Part shown: piece by piece, positions 6,301-12,719 of the stretch
How positions within the stretch are numbered: the stretch's first letter is position 1
Layout: each line of letters starts with the position of its first letter
Source: an uncultured Clostridia bacterium
Lineage (GTDB): Bacteria; Bacillota; Clostridia; Oscillospirales; Acutalibacteraceae
Direction: 5' to 3'
Assembly: GCA_946628455.1 (NCBI GenBank)
Contig: CAMOWP010000021.1
Coordinates: 1-18,059, forward strand
Length of the DNA: 18,059 bases
Notes under the pieces: generated by a model
What the model was told of the DNA's origin: nothing
The model's input: only the letters and a program-made list of their open reading frames with translations
The model's database searches: none
Translations under genes and position numbers: made by a program

Positions 6301-9039
6301 AATAAGAACGGCATTTCAGTTCCCGTAAATAACGGAAATGTAACCTTCTCCGAAGCAGGCGATTACACTCTTACTTACACTTATAACGATGACCTCATAT
6401 TTGACGAAACGGGCGCGGATTCCTCAGCAACCAAGACTTATACAAAGACGGTTAAGGTTACCGTTGCTGTTAAGAAGAACGCACCGAACGGCGTTATAAC
6501 CTGCACCTCAAACACGGGCGCTATGATATGGGGCGCGGCAGGAAGCTCGTTTGACCGCGACTATCAGCCAGCGGCACCGATTTTCGAAAATATGGTTATT
6601 AAAGACTATGACGAAAACGGAGACGAATACACAGTTCTTGACGGAGCTAATCAGGCTTCATTCCTTTCAAGCATTGCTTCCGTAACTGCTGACAGCGATA
6701 ACAAAACAGGCTTCACAATTCTTCTTGCTGACGGCACAAAGCTTTATATCAAGTGCGGCGCTCCTTGGAACTCGGGCACGCTCGAATTCAAGAAATATAA
6801 TAACGCGTTTTATATGTGCGGCTCCAAGGCTTCAAATAATCCGCAGACTATAACGTGGAAGGTAACGTCTTATACGTACACGGGAAGAAACGGCGTTGCT
6901 GTAACATATTCAACAGCGCGTAGCTTCACTTCATCTGCCGATGACAGCAACTATGTCACTCTCAGCAACCTTACAGCTAACAAATTCTTGATGCTTGACG
7001 CGCAGGGCGGCACAGTTTCACCGACATATTACAGCGCCTCGCCCGCAACTCTTCCGACCCCTGAAAGGGAAGGCTACACCTTCCTTAACTGGAACACGAA
7101 GGCAGACGGAACGGGAACTGCTAAATCGGCAGGCGCAAGCCAGACCTTCTCAAGCACAACAACGCTCTATGCTATCTGGGCTGAGAACGTGACGGTTTCA
7201 TTTGATACAAACGGCGGAGGCTCGGCTCCTGCTCCGATTTCCGCAGGCGCAGGAACAACAAACACCCTGCCTTCTGCTTCGCTTATCGGAGCATGGCTCG
7301 AGGGCTGGTACACAGAAGCCGACGGCGGCACCAGGATAGGTAACGCAGGCGATTCATTCACCGTTCCTGCAAGCGATACAACATATTTCGCTAACTGGGA
7401 AACGGCGTACACCGTAAGCTATAACGCAAACGGCGGAACTGTTGATACGGAGAGCGACACTTATATGGGCTCAGCTCTTACTCTTCCGTCACCGACTAAC
7501 GGCGCAAAAACCTTTGAGGGCTGGTACACCGAAGCACAGGGCGGAACTAAGGTAGGAACAGCAGGCGATTTATTTGTACCTACTTTAAATATTGAGCTCT
7601 TTGCTCACTGGTCTGATAATATTCTTGTAACATTTGACGCAAACGGCGGAACGGCTGCAACAAATTCAGATACGTATGACCGCGTTACTCCGATTACTCT
7701 TCCGTCTGCAAGCTGGGCAGGTCATCAGTTCAACGGCTGGTATACCGAAGCAAGCGGCGGAACAAAGATTGGTAACGCAGGAGATTCTTATACTCCGAGC
7801 GAGAACGTAACTGTATTTGCTCAGTGGACTGCATACACCGTAACTTATGACGCAACCGGCGGCTCAGTCAGCCCAGCTTCAGCTGCCGCAAATGACAGCG
7901 GCACGGTTACTCTTGCAACACCAACGCGAACAGGTTATACCTTCAACGGCTGGTACACCCAGACAAGCGGCGGCACGAAGATAGGAAATGCAGGCGATTC
8001 GTACACTCCGAGCGCTGATATAACAATTCACGCTCAGTGGAATATTGCAAGCTACAAGATTAATATTTCTCAGAATAACAGTACGACTACCGTAAACGTT
8101 AACGGTAATATTATTTCAAACGGCGGCTCGGTAGTATATGACAGCGTTGTTTCTGTTTATCTGACTTATTCCGAGGCGGACAGCCGTAATTTCACGGTCA
8201 AGCAGGGAAATACAAACGTAACGCTTTATTCAGACGAAGCATGCACACAGACCAAAACAGGAACGGATGAAGGTCAGTATTACTTTAAGATGCCGGCAGG
8301 CGACGTAACGATAACAAGCACAAGCACAAAGGCTTCCTCGTGTATCGCTCCGGATACTCTTATAACCCTTGCAGACGGCTCTCAGAAGAGAGCAGACGAG
8401 CTTACCGGCGACGAGGATATTCTCGTATGGAACTTCGAAACGGGCGAGTATGACTCAGCTAAGCTTATGTTCATTGATGATTCTGACGCGTACGGTGAAT
8501 ATGACGTTGTAACGCTTCATTTCTCAGACGGAACCGAAACTAAGCTTATCAGCGAGCACGGCTATTTCGACGCTGACAAGGCTGAATACGTTTATATCAC
8601 CGAGGATAATTTCGGCGATTATATCGGAGACAGCTTCGTTAAGCTTGACAGCATTGAGAATAATACGTATAAGACCGTAACTCTTGTAAGCGCCGAGGTT
8701 AATAAGGAGAAAACAACTCCTTTCGGACCTACTGCAACTTATCCTTTCGGCTTCTTCGTTGACGGTATGTTCTCAATGCCCGGCGGTATTTCGGGTATGT
8801 TCAATATCTTTGAGGTTAATTCTGAAACTATGACTTATGATTCAGAAGCTATGCAGCAGGATATTGAAACCTACGGCTTATTCACCTACGATGATTTCAA
8901 AGACCTTGTTCCCGAGGACGTATTTGATTCAGCAGGCTGCGCTTATCTCAAGGTTGCAATGGGCAAGGGCCTTATAACCTGGGAAGAGATTGAAAGCATC
9001 GCCTCAAGATACGTTCCGTTTGTTACGGACGCGGAATAA
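3394..9039 (+). CDS. Giant secreted multidomain protein with InlB B-repeats and C-terminal Hint-like domain
   Basis: This is an 1881-residue exported protein. AGGAGA at 3378-3383 supports the ATG start. Residues 1-31 are a signal peptide (basic start, hydrophobic core, cleavage near SSAA). Residues 35-330 form a two-lobed module related to the C-terminus of the protein ending at 2857, including YGKSAQEAFNYN. Residues 335-480 carry repeats with Cys, about 17 residues, then CxxC (CTEQGF..YTCSRCGDTY, GHxY), common in gut Firmicute surface proteins. Residues 620-800 look like a parallel beta-helix. Residues 905-1195 look Ig-like or unassigned. Residues 1200-1551 are five InlB B-type (Listeria-Bacteroides, Flg_new) repeats with FxGWYTE and GGTKIGNAGD. 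Residues 1650-1800 resemble a Hint domain, followed by an 80-residue tail. There is no LPXTG or transmembrane anchor. A small peptide gene follows after 23 bases. A role in adhesion or carbohydrate binding is inference; no catalytic site is recognised except the Hint Cys. Confidence 0.92.
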   Translation: MRLFKKLLSISISLIMAAAVMLGFSAVSSAADEPNNNVSLTVGENIVSHYYIDSAYYREKGCDSLQYSYNSTNEKEEYNRVESGVKSLGSDDVYVIDAYQAAAQIAEPTVIEIYKDGEVFDTVRYSSKTYCDSVISMTDEELAQAGISKGRTLSRLCKAIVAYGKSAQEAFNYNASTVDGATTITDDYAEELGIPSAAYTPTQSKTAGDNVSFRTASFICTSSAKMRFYLNVKDESDTTNYGEPVITGIENFTYEKGYVENNGAKQYFIQVNNIKPVDFDAKINISYAGASVSMSVLDYAGAVINSAAMNAQTKTLAKSLIIYNAKAEDFFFSHDTVLHAANAASCTEAGNIAYYTCNDCDKIFADSYGDREITLADTVVAPLGHNYEEAVTAPTCTEQGFTTYTCSRCGDTYKDNYTPATGHTYGAPSWSWVGNDTDGYTSATATFTCTKDASHTEAVTDSSIDYAETVAPQPGVEGEGTYTASVTFGGNTYTDTKTVAIEALPVIKATFTHSDNLANVENYLYRAGNSNAITLGTLFKVADETVPSSADVNVTITNVDSANTTAAGTFTKNATDWTQGTVKFTGEGVVKVTIKEADGEAYVLPLEVVPGTNYTEGATVKNNTNSVLLGNVVLATSSGNVAAMTLSNKSFYGNGFTLDASGSGISSRTNGLICLTNTIFDNVVVKGPTFTEYQGSFGNDYYASTVWVYNGTNSVISNCHITGAASPVRVMGDVTIENTVLSGGIYANLEFKSGNAIIDGVTTVNKQNGLGIVFDTDCSAGSSITLKGELTQHNFISENTKMANSAATNLKDRMFGSAYSKFQFTSGGTKYVNTGIISMSNYVGENQIVDLRSDKKNYSGAVATMSFGSLTVNGYVYTMENTDPSALETSYTEPEYSPSEQRYYEPVFTWAVPSGDNVPAGGDAHCYKDSNGVLQIQFLSGGSKTLSVASLPSVKKYGRKVIASSVTCTNKNGISVPVNNGNVTFSEAGDYTLTYTYNDDLIFDETGADSSATKTYTKTVKVTVAVKKNAPNGVITCTSNTGAMIWGAAGSSFDRDYQPAAPIFENMVIKDYDENGDEYTVLDGANQASFLSSIASVTADSDNKTGFTILLADGTKLYIKCGAPWNSGTLEFKKYNNAFYMCGSKASNNPQTITWKVTSYTYTGRNGVAVTYSTARSFTSSADDSNYVTLSNLTANKFLMLDAQGGTVSPTYYSASPATLPTPEREGYTFLNWNTKADGTGTAKSAGASQTFSSTTTLYAIWAENVTVSFDTNGGGSAPAPISAGAGTTNTLPSASLIGAWLEGWYTEADGGTRIGNAGDSFTVPASDTTYFANWETAYTVSYNANGGTVDTESDTYMGSALTLPSPTNGAKTFEGWYTEAQGGTKVGTAGDLFVPTLNIELFAHWSDNILVTFDANGGTAATNSDTYDRVTPITLPSASWAGHQFNGWYTEASGGTKIGNAGDSYTPSENVTVFAQWTAYTVTYDATGGSVSPASAAANDSGTVTLATPTRTGYTFNGWYTQTSGGTKIGNAGDSYTPSADITIHAQWNIASYKINISQNNSTTTVNVNGNIISNGGSVVYDSVVSVYLTYSEADSRNFTVKQGNTNVTLYSDEACTQTKTGTDEGQYYFKMPAGDVTITSTSTKASSCIAPDTLITLADGSQKRADELTGDEDILVWNFETGEYDSAKLMFIDDSDAYGEYDVVTLHFSDGTETKLISEHGYFDADKAEYVYITEDNFGDYIGDSFVKLDSIENNTYKTVTLVSAEVNKEKTTPFGPTATYPFGFFVDGMFSMPGGISGMFNIFEVNSETMTYDSEAMQQDIETYGLFTYDDFKDLVPEDVFDSAGCAYLKVAMGKGLITWEEIESIASRYVPFVTDAE
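6991..8046 (+). repeat. Five InlB B-type (Flg_new) protein repeats, coding
   Basis: Five consecutive units of about 70 codons encode a beta-strand with (D/N)(A/T)xGG, then TLPxP, FxGWYT, GGTKIGNAGDSYTP and a closing A(Q/H)W. Units 2-5 are the closest to each other; the first (residues 1200-1265) is more divergent. In known proteins these beta-grasp modules act as spacers or adhesive stalks on the cell surface. Confidence 0.9.
8341..9036 (+). other. Hint (Hedgehog/intein)-like domain plus conserved tail, coding
   Basis: Codons from 8341 encode Cys1650 followed by APDTLITLADG and GDEDILVWN, matching intein block A. FSDGTETKLISEHGYFD then places His1722 where block B has TxxH. The expected C-terminal HN of a splicing intein is absent: the matching place reads TYPFGFFVDGMFSMP. 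The final 80 residues (FNIFEV ... YGLFTYDDF ... YLKVAMGKGLITWEEI) look like a conserved companion segment. N-terminal cleavage at Cys1650, rather than splicing, is the most this could do. That is inference. Confidence 0.7.
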
Positions 9040-9062
9040 TCACCTTAAAGGAGGAACTTATT

Positions 9063-9224
9063 ATGAAAAATTTAAAATATAATGAGCCTGAATTTAAGGT
9101 TGTTATCACAGGCAGAGAAGATATCATTACTGGTTCAACAGGCGATTTCGGTTCATCTAACGGATTTAACGATAACCCTGCTCCGGGAACAGGCGGCTGG
9201 GGTATGCCTGACCTTGAAATCTAA
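9063..9224 (+). CDS. Small peptide, EPEFKVV/EDIITGSTG family (copy 2)
   Basis: The 53-residue paralogue of the gene at 2873 is again placed right after a giant secreted protein (23 bases) with AAAGGAGG at 9047-9054. The conserved block is residues 6-27: YNEPEFKVV, four variable residues around T, then EDIITGSTG. The tail (DFGSSNGF, NPAPGTGGWG, ending MPDLEI) is unlike that of copy 1 except for being rich in Gly, Asn and Asp. DNA identity is concentrated in two runs: 17 bases over EPEFKV and 25 bases over DIITGSTG. A strong terminator follows 9 bases after the stop, so this is the last gene of its unit. There is no signal peptide, Cys or membrane segment. Function unknown; a precursor peptide or a small partner of the upstream protein are the two ideas that fit the layout. 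Confidence 0.87.
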   Translation: MKNLKYNEPEFKVVITGREDIITGSTGDFGSSNGFNDNPAPGTGGWGMPDLEI

Positions 9225-9232
9225 GCATTTTC

Positions 9233-9263
9233 AAAGGGGTTATCTTATGCGGATAGCCCCTTT
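9233..9263 (+). terminator. Rho-independent terminator after small peptide gene 2
   Basis: A 12-bp stem runs from AAAGGGGTTATC (9233-9244) to GATAGCCCCTTT (9252-9263) with a 7-base loop and one G-T pair; the T-run forms the end of the 3' arm. It closes the giant protein/small peptide unit and separates it from the transporter gene. Confidence 0.85.
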
Positions 9264-9307
9264 ATGTAATTAATAATTCATTTTATTGCTGTACTGGAGA
9301 AAATGAT

Positions 9308-10336
9308 TTGAGTGAAAATAAAAAACCGAGGAGACCGCTCCCGCCGCCTCCTCCGCCTATGCGCCGCAAGCCTTCAAAAAAGGAAATGAAAAAGCTTGCC
9401 AGGCGCCATAAAAAGAATATAAGCGGAGCTAAAAGGTATAAGAATTATCTTGAAAGAGATAAATATAAGGCGTACCTTCAGGGCAAAATTGACGAAGCAG
9501 AGCTTAAAAAGCTGCTTGAAAGGGAAGAGCAGTTATATGACGGCGAGGAGAGCAGCGCCGCTTCGCGAATGGAGTTCGGCAAAGAGCTTGATGATAGCGA
9601 AAACCCTTATCTTCTTGCTGAAAAGCACAGCAAAAACGAACACAGAAGGTCTGTCATCCTGCGCAGCGCTCTGACCTCCTTTCTCTGCCTTGCTTCGGCA
9701 GTAGGACTGAACTTTCTTTCGTTCCATTTCCCGTTTACCCCTTCAATTATAAAAATCGATTTTTCGGCGTTTCCCGAGCTTCTCGCAGGGCTTGCCGTAA
9801 ATCCAATAGCAGGCGTTGCCGTAATAATCGTTAAAAGCTTACTTTGCTATTTAATCAGGCCCGCCTCAATTCCGAGCATTCCCAATAAGCTGATACTTGA
9901 TACATTGTTTATGCTTCTAACGGTGCTTTTTTTCAGGTTGCTTGTGAATTCAAAAAGCGCCGTAAAAAGGCAGGGGAAGGAGATTAAGGAAAAGGATTAC
10001 TCAGCTTCGGGTATCGTTTTAAGCGGGCTTGCGGGAAGCTTTGTTACGGCGCTTATATCGCTAATAACGCTTCACAGGGTTTATTTTCCGCTTTTGTTCA
10101 GGCTTTTCGGGGATAAGGGCTACAGCGAGGAAGCAATTTTCAGGAACTATTTATCTGCTTTTAATGGCGTGTTAAGGCTGCTTCCGTTTCTTAAAAAGCT
10201 TATTCCGACCCTGTCATCGCTGTTTATGGGAACGGTTATGTTTAATCTGCCCTTGAATATGTTCAAATATTTTGTATGCGCGGCTGCCGCAGCGGTTATA
10301 TTTACGCCCGTATATGAATTTATTCATAAAGAATAA
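9308..10336 (+). CDS. ECF transporter S component (RibU-like) with N-terminal extension
   Basis: This is a membrane protein of 342 residues. The start is TTG at 9308, chosen because GGAG lies at 9296-9299 with 8 bases spacing and no ATG is available in frame nearby. Residues 117-337 hold about six hydrophobic segments. The stretch KIDFSAFPELLAGL, then NPIAGVAV and VKSLL (149-179), is the hallmark of ECF substrate-binding S components of the RibU group, which bind a vitamin and dock on a shared EcfAAT energising module. The substrate cannot be set from sequence and no FMN riboswitch precedes it. Residues 1-116 are odd for the family, which is usually about 170-210 aa long: a polyproline start (LPPPPPPM), a Lys/Arg-rich stretch and a charged helix, all presumably cytoplasmic. 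No EcfA or EcfT gene lies in the window. Only 44 bases separate it from the terminator upstream; its promoter is not clear. Confidence 0.82.
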   Translation: MSENKKPRRPLPPPPPPMRRKPSKKEMKKLARRHKKNISGAKRYKNYLERDKYKAYLQGKIDEAELKKLLEREEQLYDGEESSAASRMEFGKELDDSENPYLLAEKHSKNEHRRSVILRSALTSFLCLASAVGLNFLSFHFPFTPSIIKIDFSAFPELLAGLAVNPIAGVAVIIVKSLLCYLIRPASIPSIPNKLILDTLFMLLTVLFFRLLVNSKSAVKRQGKEIKEKDYSASGIVLSGLAGSFVTALISLITLHRVYFPLLFRLFGDKGYSEEAIFRNYLSAFNGVLRLLPFLKKLIPTLSSLFMGTVMFNLPLNMFKYFVCAAAAAVIFTPVYEFIHKE

Positions 10337-10345
10337 TTATTGTGT

Positions 10346-10374
10346 TTGACTAAAATTATGCTTAATGATATACT
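10346..10374 (+). promoter_or_regulatory. Sigma-A promoter for the hydrolase gene
   Basis: TTGACT (10346-10351) and TATACT (10369-10374) are separated by 17 bases, ending 32 bases before the ATG at 10407. Confidence 0.8.
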
Positions 10375-10406
10375 GAATATGAAATTATATGAGAGGATAT
10401 GAGATT

Positions 10407-11894
10407 ATGAAAAAGCGAGTTATTAAGTTTATAAGCGTTGTTCTGGCGTTTGTAATGGTGTTTTGCTCAGCAAGCATTGCTTTTGCAAAGGATGTTAAAA
10501 CTCCCGTAATTCTTATTCACGGTCTCGGCGGTAACGCGCTTTACAGAAATGTGGGAACTGAAAACGAGGAGGAAATCGCCTCCTACGGCCTTGACGTTCA
10601 GGGCCTGCTCACAAATTCAGACGTAATGTCTGAGGCTGTTAAGCTCTTTACAGATGACCAGCAGGTTAATTATAATACTCTTTTCAGCGCGCTCGGAGAT
10701 TATTTCAAAAAGTCAGAGCTCAACTGCGATGAAAACGGTAACGCTCCGAAGGGGCAGGGCATTAATAATTACTGGACAACTCCGCTCTCAAAGCACAGGT
10801 CTTACTGGGAAAGCGCAACCAACGCTGAAGCGGGAATTGCAAGGCAGCTCTGCGAAATCTACGGCGCAAAGAACGTTTACGCGTTTAACTACGACTGGAG
10901 GCTCGACGTCCGTCACACTGCAAAGCTTCTCAGAAAGCAGATTGTTGCGATTAAAAAGAGAACGGGCGCCAAAAAGGTTTCCCTTATCGGTTGCTCTCTC
11001 GGCGGCGCTGTTATGTCAGCTTATATTGACGCGTATAAAACAAAGAATGACCTTGACCGTCTCGTTTTCGTCAATCCCGCAATTGCAGGCGTTGACGTTG
11101 CAAGGCTTCTGCGCTTTGATTTAAGGCTGAACAAAAAAGAGGTGCTCTCATATCTCAAGCATATGGAAACTGCGTATGACGGCGGAAATCAGGCTACGCT
11201 ATTTAAAGCAATCGGAGCTATCGGCGATTACAGAATAGGCGTTGCGGTTGACAATCTCAACAAGGTAGCAAAAAATAAAAAGCTCCTCTCTAAGCTCTTC
11301 ATGAACGTTATCAAGGGCTGGATAGGAAATATCCCCGCATACTGGGAATGCGTTGCTTATAAGGATTTCAACGCCTGCGTTAAGCAGATGTCCAAAATAG
11401 GCTTCCTTGATAAAAAGAGCGGTCTTTATAAGAAAATTAAGGCTTACCATAAGGTGCAGGGCAGATTCAATAAGAATATCAAGTACGTTAAAAAGCACGG
11501 CGTGCAGGTCGCAATCCTTGCAAACTACGGAACAAGAGGTATTCCCGTAACATCAAAGTCAAAGAATCACACCGACGTGCTTATTGACACAAAGTACGCT
11601 TCCGGCGGAGCAACGGTTGCTCAGTACGGCAAAAAGCTCAAGGGCAAAAAAGCAAAGGGCAAGTACGTTTCTCCCGATAAGGTAATCAATGCAAAAACCT
11701 GCGTTCTACCGAACAATACCTGGTTTACAAAGAATCTGCTTCATATTCAGTATCATTACGGAACTGAGGCGACTAAGCTCATCTGTAATATGGTATGCGG
11801 AAAGGTTAACTTAAACCTTAAGGCAGTTAAGAAAAAGTACGGTTACAGCCAGTTTATGAAGGCTGATTCAAATCAGGGAATATCAAATATTTAA
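10407..11894 (+). CDS. Secreted alpha/beta hydrolase, LCAT-like lipase/acyltransferase family
   Basis: The 495-residue exported hydrolase has a signal peptide at residues 1-27 (MKKRVIKF, hydrophobic core, cleavage after SIAFA). The ATG at 10407 is preferred over the in-frame one at 10389: GAGAGGA (10391-10397) is well spaced for 10407, and the product then begins like a normal signal peptide. VILIHGLGG (residues 34-42) is the oxyanion loop. GCSLGG places the nucleophile at Ser197 (codon 10995). NYDWRLD before it is typical of lecithin:cholesterol acyltransferase-like enzymes. The acid and His of the triad are probably in TDVLIDTKYASGG and the LLHIQYHYG stretch, but I cannot fix them. The family hydrolyses or transfers acyl esters of lipids; the substrate here is unknown. 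The C-terminal third is Lys-rich with no anchor. It has its own promoter and ends at a terminator shared with the convergent gene. Confidence 0.85.
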   Translation: MKKRVIKFISVVLAFVMVFCSASIAFAKDVKTPVILIHGLGGNALYRNVGTENEEEIASYGLDVQGLLTNSDVMSEAVKLFTDDQQVNYNTLFSALGDYFKKSELNCDENGNAPKGQGINNYWTTPLSKHRSYWESATNAEAGIARQLCEIYGAKNVYAFNYDWRLDVRHTAKLLRKQIVAIKKRTGAKKVSLIGCSLGGAVMSAYIDAYKTKNDLDRLVFVNPAIAGVDVARLLRFDLRLNKKEVLSYLKHMETAYDGGNQATLFKAIGAIGDYRIGVAVDNLNKVAKNKKLLSKLFMNVIKGWIGNIPAYWECVAYKDFNACVKQMSKIGFLDKKSGLYKKIKAYHKVQGRFNKNIKYVKKHGVQVAILANYGTRGIPVTSKSKNHTDVLIDTKYASGGATVAQYGKKLKGKKAKGKYVSPDKVINAKTCVLPNNTWFTKNLLHIQYHYGTEATKLICNMVCGKVNLNLKAVKKKYGYSQFMKADSNQGISNI

Positions 11895-11907
11895 TAACGT
11901 ATAATTA

Positions 11908-11932
11908 AAAGACGCTGCACTGCAGCGTCTTT
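11908..11932. terminator. Bidirectional terminator between convergent genes
   Basis: A perfect 11-bp stem AAAGACGCTGC (11908-11918) / GCAGCGTCTTT (11922-11932) with a 3-base loop has A-runs on one side and T-runs on the other, so it works in both directions. Its right edge overlaps the TAA stop of the minus-strand gene by two bases. Confidence 0.9.
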
Positions 11933-12719
11933 AATTCATCCTTATGTAATAAAATTCAACCGTGTCCTCTTTTCCGAGCTCGTATTTATCTGCTGATTTC
12001 ATCGGCACCTTGCCGTTTACCTTGTACATCCAGCCGCCTTTATTTTCGCCGTATGAGTCCTCACTGATATGGTTTATGCTGTAAACGTATTTACCGTAAA
12101 TTGTTTCTTTTGCGCGCATCTCAATTCCGTTTAAACGGCACGAACGCTCAAGTATATCGTAAACCGTGTCTCCGTCTTTTAAAGAGCACTGATAACCATT
12201 TAGAGCGTAAGGGGAGTAGGGCGTAGCCGCCGAGCAATCAATCGTCAGCGTGACGATTGATTTTTTCTGTGCAGGCTGAGTGGTCGTAGTTGTCGTGGTA
12301 GTAGTATTCTTTTCTTTTTTCTTTTTGCGCTTCTTATTCTTTTTTCTGCTTTTCTTTTTGCTCTTTTTCGTCGTCTCCTCAGCCTTCGTTGTTGAGGCTT
12401 TTGTGCTGCCTTTTTCCTTAGCGGTTGTGCTCTCGGTTTTTGAGGTGCTTTCTGCCTTCTTTGCGGTTGAAGCCGCTGCGGTAGTTGTTGAAGCAGTGAC
12501 TGCAGTGGTTTTAACAACAGCATCGCTTTCCTCGATTATTTCCTCGGATGCTTTTTCGGTTGTTAACGTTTCGGCTTCTCCTGATGCAGTAACAGCCTGC
12601 GTTTGCACGGTAGGCGCGTCATTTTTTATAACGCCGAATCCGCGCGCATAAACCGAAGCTCCGACTGCCGCGCACACAACGATACAAAGGAGCAGACTTA
12701 TATATTTACTTGTGTTCAT
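11931..12719 (-). CDS. Secreted DUF4430 (transcobalamin-like C-terminal) protein with Thr/Lys-rich linker
   Basis: The 262-residue exported protein has an N-terminal hydrophobic segment (residues 6-26, MNTSKYISLLLC...) that is a signal peptide or membrane anchor; there is no convincing lipobox. Residues 30-155 are a low-complexity linker: Thr/Ala/Ser/Glu-rich, then strongly Lys/Arg-rich, then nine Thr in a row. Residues 156-262 match DUF4430, including GDTVYDILERSC, YVYSINHI, GGWMYKVNGKVP and a closing beta-strand VEFYYI. This domain resembles the C-terminal domain of transcobalamin and is found at the surface of many Firmicutes, sometimes with ECF vitamin transporters; a ligand is not proven here. 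AGGAG at 12725-12729 lies inside the upstream kinase-like gene, and the start overlaps that gene's end by 14 bases, indicating translational coupling. The linker probably spans the cell wall or binds anionic polymers (inference). Confidence 0.83.
   Translation of the reverse strand: MNTSKYISLLLCIVVCAAVGASVYARGFGVIKNDAPTVQTQAVTASGEAETLTTEKASEEIIEESDAVVKTTAVTASTTTAAASTAKKAESTSKTESTTAKEKGSTKASTTKAEETTKKSKKKSRKKNKKRKKKKEKNTTTTTTTTTQPAQKKSIVTLTIDCSAATPYSPYALNGYQCSLKDGDTVYDILERSCRLNGIEMRAKETIYGKYVYSINHISEDSYGENKGGWMYKVNGKVPMKSADKYELGKEDTVEFYYIRMN

Noticed and set aside
2873..9224. Small peptides as lasso-peptide precursors (YxxP in the front, HprK-like kinase nearby)
   Set aside because: No acceptor Asp/Glu at position 7-9 after a suitable Gly/Ser start, no C-terminal Ser for kinase action, and no lasso B or C protein or transporter in the window.
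9082..9273. A 63-residue frame overlapping small peptide gene 2
   Set aside because: It has no good ribosome site, runs through the terminator hairpin, and shares nothing with copy 1, whereas the frame from 9063 does.
9264..9307. FMN or other vitamin riboswitch before the ECF S component
   Set aside because: Only 44 bases lie between the terminator and the TTG start, too few for a known riboswitch.
12280..12651. Plus-strand hydrophobic frame of Val and Phe runs opposite the DUF4430 gene
   Set aside because: It is the complement of the Thr/Lys-rich linker codons; its low complexity and lack of a ribosome site mark it as a shadow.
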